From positions 1 through 38,686 of the forward strand of contig NZ_AXUN02000180.1 of NCBI RefSeq assembly GCF_000495435.3: a stretch of 38,686 nt of DNA, in the 5' to 3' direction. Positions 34,254-38,686 of this stretch are shown here, piece after piece. The stretch's first letter is position 1. Every line of letters begins with the position of its first letter. Position numbers and translations under genes: made by a program. The notes under the pieces were generated by a model that worked only from the letters and a program-made list of their open reading frames with translations, had not been told where the DNA came from and ran no database searches. Source of the stretch: Youngiibacter fragilis 232.1. GTDB taxonomy: Bacteria > Bacillota > Clostridia > Clostridiales > Clostridiaceae.

Positions 34254-34871
34254 ATGATTAGGAAAATAGCTGCATTAACTTGTTCAGGGGTGCTCTCCTC
34301 TCTGGAGGAATGTACCGAGGTGCTGCTTTTTGAGGATGAAGGGGGTTCATGGGGTATCATCGGCAGGCTACCCTTCCGGTTGGAAGGCAGTAAGTCAAAT
34401 GAAATTCGTGACAGTGTACGCTCGCTTGTTTTGAAGCTTGATTGCAGGGTGATAGCAGCCAGGACAATTTCAGGGATTCCATATCATATCCTTGATGCAG
34501 CGGGATTTTCGATCTTTGAGGCAGAGAACCTTTCCGACAGGCTTCTGGATGACATTCTCCTGGATATTTCGATATCGAAAGGTCTGGTCCAAAGTGAGGA
34601 GACACCTACAGGGCCAATACCAATCGATGAGGAGGGCCGGTGGTTCCTGGATCTCATTTCTCTGCAGGAAAGGTATCCCGAAATCTCCTCCAAAAAGGCT
34701 CTGCGTCCCTTTCTTCAGAACCAGACCTTCCTGGAACTGAAACTTCTCTGTACCCATCTACCGCCATGGCTGGATGCCGAGATGCATGCAAGACATCTTG
34801 GCTGCGCTATTGAAACTGACCCGGATGGCCGACTTATGGTGAGCATTTCCCACGCATTATGTAAGGAGTGA
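34254..34871 (+). CDS. AnfO-family nitrogenase accessory protein
   Basis: This 205-residue protein resembles the AnfO family (PF09582), first linked to the Fe-only nitrogenase. It opens with a short strand region, then GGSWGIIGRLPF, DCRVIAARTISGIPYHILDAAGFSIFEAE (the most typical stretch) and a C-terminal half with RWFLDLISLQERYPEISSKKALRPFL and LKLLCTHLPPWLDAEM. The biochemical role of AnfO is not established. Here it opens an operon that ends in modABC and stands opposite a molybdenum nif operon with no anf genes in the window. ATG 34254 has a GGAGAGGTGG ribosome region. The next gene starts five bases after its stop. Confidence 0.75.
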   Translation: MIRKIAALTCSGVLSSLEECTEVLLFEDEGGSWGIIGRLPFRLEGSKSNEIRDSVRSLVLKLDCRVIAARTISGIPYHILDAAGFSIFEAENLSDRLLDDILLDISISKGLVQSEETPTGPIPIDEEGRWFLDLISLQERYPEISSKKALRPFLQNQTFLELKLLCTHLPPWLDAEMHARHLGCAIETDPDGRLMVSISHALCKE

Positions 34872-34876
34872 GTAAA

Positions 34877-35830
34877 ATGACTATTTATGAAACATTACAC
34901 GGTGTTACATCATATATCACGGACGAAGATGCAAATGTCAAGAGTTGCCTGCTCTGTGAGGTAAACATTCTGGAGACCGCCTTCGGCAGGCTTGTTCCGA
35001 AGTGGAAGGAAGATATCCGCAAAAAGGGAATCCCAAGCCTTTCCTTCTATCCAGGCGGTGTATTGAAATCGGTAGCCCTTGAAGAACAGACCTTGGTTTC
35101 CACTCCGCTCGGAAAGTTGCCGGCTGAATTTCTCACCTTCTATCCCGGCGGGGAGCTGCGTCGCATTTTTCCCTGCAACGGCAAGATAACAGCCTACTGG
35201 TCTGAGGAGGAAGAGGCAGCGCTTTGCCCTACACTTTCATTTGCCCTTCACTGTGGCGCATTTCGTGCCAAGGTCACGGCAATTCATTTCTATCCCAGCG
35301 GCGCATTGCGTTCAATGAGCCTCTGGCCTGACGAAACAGTAGTACTAAGGGCATTCCAAGGCTTCATGCCTACCCGGATCGGATTTTCCCTGTATGAGGG
35401 CGGTGCCCTCGAGTCGGTAGAACCCCCATACCCTATGTCCATTGACACCCCCATCGGGGCAATCTCCGCCTTTGACCCTCACGCATTGGGCGTTCACGGT
35501 GATTCAAATTCACTTGCTTACAATCAGGACGGCAGTCTTCGGTCAATAACCACAGCAGACAGCAAAATAGAAGTCATCACTCCTGACAGACAAAGTATTT
35601 TCTTTGCTCCATCAAAGCGTCAGGATTCCCTGCTGGATGACCGTACAGTTGTAGTGCCGGTTAGAATTTCCTTCACATCGGACAGCATTACATTCGATAA
35701 TGGCGTAGACATTAAGACCTTTTCTCTCATCGAATGCTGTTTCCGAATATTTTCAGCTGACAGCCTGATTGCCATGGGGTCTGGAAATACTGACTGCAGT
35801 GATTGCTCTACATGCAATCGATGCGGATAA
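34877..35830 (+). CDS. Unknown protein with YPGG-type repeats and a CxxCxxCxxC tail
   Basis: I do not recognise a named family for this 317-residue protein. It contains at least five related motifs of the form (L/I)xFYPxGxLxS(V/M)xL at about 54-68, 86-98, 136-149, 169-182 and 213-225, and a weaker one at 271-284. Such spacing recalls beta-hairpin repeats of the MORN_2/YwqK sort. The C-terminus ends in four evenly spaced cysteines (307, 310, 313, 316), and a further CxxC lies at 24-27, suggesting metal or Fe-S binding. There is no signal peptide or membrane segment. ATG 34877 has AAGGAG eight bases upstream. Between an AnfO-like gene and modA, a role in molybdenum handling or cofactor assembly is an inference only. 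Confidence 0.8.
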   Translation: MTIYETLHGVTSYITDEDANVKSCLLCEVNILETAFGRLVPKWKEDIRKKGIPSLSFYPGGVLKSVALEEQTLVSTPLGKLPAEFLTFYPGGELRRIFPCNGKITAYWSEEEEAALCPTLSFALHCGAFRAKVTAIHFYPSGALRSMSLWPDETVVLRAFQGFMPTRIGFSLYEGGALESVEPPYPMSIDTPIGAISAFDPHALGVHGDSNSLAYNQDGSLRSITTADSKIEVITPDRQSIFFAPSKRQDSLLDDRTVVVPVRISFTSDSITFDNGVDIKTFSLIECCFRIFSADSLIAMGSGNTDCSDCSTCNRCG

Positions 35831-35850
35831 CGAAAGGATGGTCGATACAA

Positions 35851-36723
35851 ATGAGAAAGAGGATACTTTCACTGGTGCTCATGCTGACGATGGCGTCCAG
35901 CCTTGCCGGGTGCACTGGGGTGAACGCTTCCGGAAATCCAATACCTGCTGTTTCTGTCAGCGGTACATCGAATGAACCAGACACAGCCGAAAAGCCAATT
36001 GAACTTATCGTCTTCGCAGCAGCATCGATGACCGAGACTCTAAATCAAATCGTTCAAATGTATAAAGTTGTCGACCCCAACGTAACATTCAGCATTAACT
36101 ACGATTCCTCAGGCACACTTAAAACCCAGATTGAAGAGGGTGCTGACTGTGACATCTTCATCTCCGCATCCAGTAAGCAGATGAACGCCCTGGACATTGC
36201 TGCAGATAAAGATGAGAACCCGCTTGGCCTTGACTTCATTCTCGCTGGTACCAGGTTTGACCTGGTATCAAACAGTGTGGTCCTGATTTCTCCTCAGGGC
36301 AATCCCAGAGGAGTCAGTTCATTTGAGGATGTGGCGACTGAAAGGGTATCCATGATTGCGCTTGGAAACTCCGATGTACCTGTCGGTCAGTACTCCAGGG
36401 AAATCTTCACCTATATCGGCATTTGGGAGCAGCTCATGAGCGCCCAGAAAGTCACCTTCGGCACAAACGTCAAGGAAGTGCTGGCGCAGGTCTCAGAAGG
36501 TGCGGTGGATTGCGGTGTTGTCTACAGCACGGATGCAGCCACGTCTTCAGGTATCGAGGTTATTGCCTCAGCTCCCCCCGGCAGCCACAAGGACATCACC
36601 TACCCCGCCGCTGTCCTTAATGACTCAGGTGATGTCGAAGCAGCGCAGGCATTCCTAAACTATCTCACTACAGATGAGTGCTCCGCCATATTTGAGTCAG
36701 TTGGTTTCGTAATCCCTGACTAG
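35851..36723 (+). CDS. modA: Molybdate ABC transporter substrate-binding lipoprotein
   Basis: ModA captures molybdate outside the cell. The 290-residue precursor starts MRKRILSLVL, has a hydrophobic signal and the lipobox LAGC with Cys21 as the lipidated residue. The binding domain follows: VFAAASMTETLNQI, INYDSSGTLKTQIEEGADCDIFISAS, and GNSDVPVGQYSREIFTYIGIW, all typical of ModA. The ATG at 35851 gives a proper signal peptide; an in-frame ATG 16 codons earlier overlaps the preceding gene. It is the third gene of the operon. Confidence 0.95.
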   Translation: MRKRILSLVLMLTMASSLAGCTGVNASGNPIPAVSVSGTSNEPDTAEKPIELIVFAAASMTETLNQIVQMYKVVDPNVTFSINYDSSGTLKTQIEEGADCDIFISASSKQMNALDIAADKDENPLGLDFILAGTRFDLVSNSVVLISPQGNPRGVSSFEDVATERVSMIALGNSDVPVGQYSREIFTYIGIWEQLMSAQKVTFGTNVKEVLAQVSEGAVDCGVVYSTDAATSSGIEVIASAPPGSHKDITYPAAVLNDSGDVEAAQAFLNYLTTDECSAIFESVGFVIPD

Positions 36724-36754
36724 CCAAAAAGTCTTGATGAAGGAGGTGATTGCT

Positions 36755-37450
36755 GTGGATTGGTTCCCTTTGCTCAATTCTCTGCGCATTGCATTTATAG
36801 CTACCATATTCACGTTCGCTTTTGGCATTACAGCTGCCTATTATGTGGTAAAGCTGCCCCGCATTTCCAGGGGTATCCTTGATTGCATATTCACCCTTCC
36901 GTTGGTCCTTCCCCCAACTGTGGTCGGGTTTTTCCTTCTCAAATCCCTTGGTCCAAACGGGGTCATCGGGAGTCCGTATCTGGAATTGTTCGGAAGGAAA
37001 ATAGTCATGACATGGTATGCTTCCATATTTGCAGTGATTATCGTCACATTCCCGCTCATGTACCGAACGGTGCGCGGTGCCTTTGAGTCCTTTGACCATA
37101 ACCTCATATATGCTGGACAGACCTTAGGTCTCTCAAACACCTATATTTTCTGGCGAATCATCATTCCTGGCTGCAAACACGGCCTCATGTCAGGTACCAT
37201 ACTTGCCTTTGCCCGCGGACTGGGAGAATATGGCGCAACCAGCATGGTGTCGGGCTACATCCCGGGCAGAACCGCCACCATATCCACTACGGTCTACCAG
37301 CTATGGAGGGAGGGCAATGATACGCTTGCCTATCAGTGGGTCGGCATCAACCTGATAATATCCTTTGTTGTCCTGGTTGCAGTAAACCTTCTTGAAAAGG
37401 GCCATTCCACCAAACCAGCTCCGCTATCCGGTACCGAAGGGGAGGTATAG
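36755..37450 (+). CDS. modB: Molybdate ABC transporter permease
   Basis: This 231-residue membrane protein has about five to six transmembrane helices and the permease EAA-type loop around AGQTLGLSNTYIFWRIIIPGCKHG, followed by ARGLGEYGATSMVSGYIPGRT. The start is GTG 36755 with AGGAGG eight bases upstream. The in-frame TTG/ATG codons at 36734-36739 precede that site and are unlikely. It is translated together with modA and modC (gap of two bases to modC). Confidence 0.94.
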   Translation: MDWFPLLNSLRIAFIATIFTFAFGITAAYYVVKLPRISRGILDCIFTLPLVLPPTVVGFFLLKSLGPNGVIGSPYLELFGRKIVMTWYASIFAVIIVTFPLMYRTVRGAFESFDHNLIYAGQTLGLSNTYIFWRIIIPGCKHGLMSGTILAFARGLGEYGATSMVSGYIPGRTATISTTVYQLWREGNDTLAYQWVGINLIISFVVLVAVNLLEKGHSTKPAPLSGTEGEV

Positions 37451-37452
37451 CT

Positions 37453-38499
37453 ATGTCACTCATTGTAGAAATAAGGAAGTCCCTGGGGCAGTTTCAATTG
37501 GATGTTTCCTTTCAGACAGAGCGGGAGATACTCGCGCTGTTAGGCGCCTCAGGCTGCGGAAAAAGTCTGACACTAAAATGCATTGCTGGAATAGAGACCC
37601 CCGATGAGGGATACATCGAGCTGAATGGCCGTATCCTATTTGACAGCAGAAGGAAGATCAATCTCACCCCTCAAATGCGTCGGGTGGGATATCTCTTCCA
37701 GCAGTATGCGCTGTTCCCGAATATGACAGTGGCTCAGAATATCGCCTGTGGAGTTCCGGACAAGTTTCGCAGCAAGGAGGTGGTGATTGAGAAGATCTCT
37801 GCCTTTCAGCTGAATGGAATGGAGAAAAAATACCCGCATCAGCTTTCAGGGGGACAGATGCAGCGGGTGGCACTTGCGCGGATTTTAGCAAGCGAGCCAG
37901 AGCTGCTGCTGCTGGACGAACCTTTTTCCGCACTGGACAGTTACCTCAAATGGCAAATGGAATTGGAGCTTGACGATACGCTTTCTTCCTTCGACGGAAC
38001 TGCAATCTTTGTCTCCCACAGCCGCGATGAGGTCTACCGCCTATGTGACAGTGTTTCGGTCCTGAACTGCGGACGCTCAGAGACTAAAATCCCTGTAAAA
38101 TCTCTCTTCGAGGACCCCAGGACCCTATCCTCCTGTCTCCTTTCCGGCTGCAAAAACTACTCCCGAATAAAGGTGTCAGGTATACATGTCGAGGCTTTGG
38201 ACTGGGGTGTAACCCTGGAAGTCAACAGAGAAATCCCTATTGATGCAAAATATCTGGGTGTAAGGTCCCGATCCTTTATACCTTCACTGAAAGCAGGCTG
38301 CAACAGTATCCACTGCAAGGTAGAACGGGTCATGGATGATGTCTTCACTACCGTTGTGATGCTTTCAACACCCGCAGGAAAGATAGGCTATTCCGTTCTC
38401 CGCATGGAAATAAGCAAGGCAGCATGGACAGCCTTAAGCAACCCCTCAGAGCTATATCTCCATATCGATCCTGCGAATATCATGCTGTTGCGAGATTAG
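37453..38499 (+). CDS. modC: Molybdate ABC transporter ATP-binding protein
   Basis: This 348-residue ATPase drives ModB. Walker A is GASGCGKS (about 32-39), the Q-loop is FQQYALFPN, the signature is HQLSGGQMQRVALAR and Walker B is LLLLDEPFSALD. A C-terminal extension of about 120 residues is consistent with the MOP/TOBE regulatory region of ModC, though diverged. ATG 37453 has GGGGAGG seven bases upstream. Fifteen of its 21 arginines are CGN. It is the last gene of the mod operon; no clear terminator follows. Confidence 0.95.
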   Translation: MSLIVEIRKSLGQFQLDVSFQTEREILALLGASGCGKSLTLKCIAGIETPDEGYIELNGRILFDSRRKINLTPQMRRVGYLFQQYALFPNMTVAQNIACGVPDKFRSKEVVIEKISAFQLNGMEKKYPHQLSGGQMQRVALARILASEPELLLLDEPFSALDSYLKWQMELELDDTLSSFDGTAIFVSHSRDEVYRLCDSVSVLNCGRSETKIPVKSLFEDPRTLSSCLLSGCKNYSRIKVSGIHVEALDWGVTLEVNREIPIDAKYLGVRSRSFIPSLKAGCNSIHCKVERVMDDVFTTVVMLSTPAGKIGYSVLRMEISKAAWTALSNPSELYLHIDPANIMLLRD

Positions 38500-38550
38500 T
38501 GTGAAAAGCAGTAATTCCATACTTATGAAGGGTGCCCGAGCAATTCTCGA

Positions 38551-38614
38551 ATTGGAGTTGTTTGCCTGACTAATCTTCCCGGAATCGAATTCAAGAGCGG
38601 AGATGACATATCCA
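38551..38614 (+). pseudogene. Remnant of the 3' end of a DUF6506 gene
   Basis: Bases 38554-38614 match 22760-22820 of the DUF6506 gene at 51 of 61 positions by hand alignment, with 34 of 35 identical over the core. The reading frame still gives IGVV....PGIEFKSGDDI and then runs on past the lost stop codon to 38670. Upstream similarity fades and no start remains. It is in the same orientation as the intact gene and lies just outside the mod operon. Confidence 0.8.
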
Positions 38615-38686
38615 AATTTGAAACAAAGCAAACCCAGAAAATTCATCTTGTAGATAATATCGTTTTATAAAGGCTCAATCACAAAT

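Overview
The window looks like a piece of chromosome from an anaerobic, nitrogen-fixing clostridium (Firmicutes). Shine-Dalgarno sites are strong, two T-box leaders and a purine riboswitch are present, and the nif genes have the layout known from Clostridium pasteurianum: nifI1/nifI2 between nifH and nifD, a short NifK, a NifN-NifB fusion, a divided NifV and a 102-residue [2Fe-2S] ferredoxin. I cannot name the species.

Left part (1-4300): a truncated QPRTase-like gene and an IclR regulator sharing a repeated palindromic motif, a PF06541-type membrane protein, a metallophosphoesterase and an AEC-family transporter. Middle left (4310-16290, minus strand): the complete branched-chain amino acid block. 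A promoter and T-box with an isoleucine-type specifier precede ilvN-ilvC-cimA-leuC-leuD-leuB-ilvD-ilvB. A second promoter and T-box with a leucine-type specifier precede leuA alone. CimA makes citramalate from pyruvate, so isoleucine can be made without threonine. LeuCDB then serve both branches.

Middle (16549-22883): an M42 peptidase, a self-contained guanine-type riboswitch module with no evident target gene, a very GC-rich two-hairpin element, serA, ogt, a family 4 glycosyltransferase, a class V aminotransferase (a plausible SerC partner of SerA) and a DUF6506 gene.

Right part (23017-38499): two divergent nitrogen-fixation units. The minus-strand operon reads nifH-nifI1-nifI2-nifD-nifK-nifE-nifN/B-ferredoxin-nifV(omega)-nifV(alpha). 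The plus-strand operon reads anfO-like - unknown Cys-tailed repeat protein - modA-modB-modC. Together they give molybdate uptake, homocitrate and cofactor synthesis, the Mo-nitrogenase, its ammonia switch-off proteins and a ferredoxin. Both units begin with a sigma-70-type promoter followed by an intrinsic terminator in the leader, which suggests control by antitermination.

The nif/mod block looks like an acquired island. It lies between the DUF6506 gene and a direct-repeat remnant of that gene's 3' end (38554-38614). Its arginine codons are rich in CGN, whereas the flanking native genes sampled use AGA/AGG almost only. The most novel single gene is the unknown 317-residue protein at 34877-35830, with repeated F-Y-P-x-G-x-L motifs and a CxxCxxCxxC tail.
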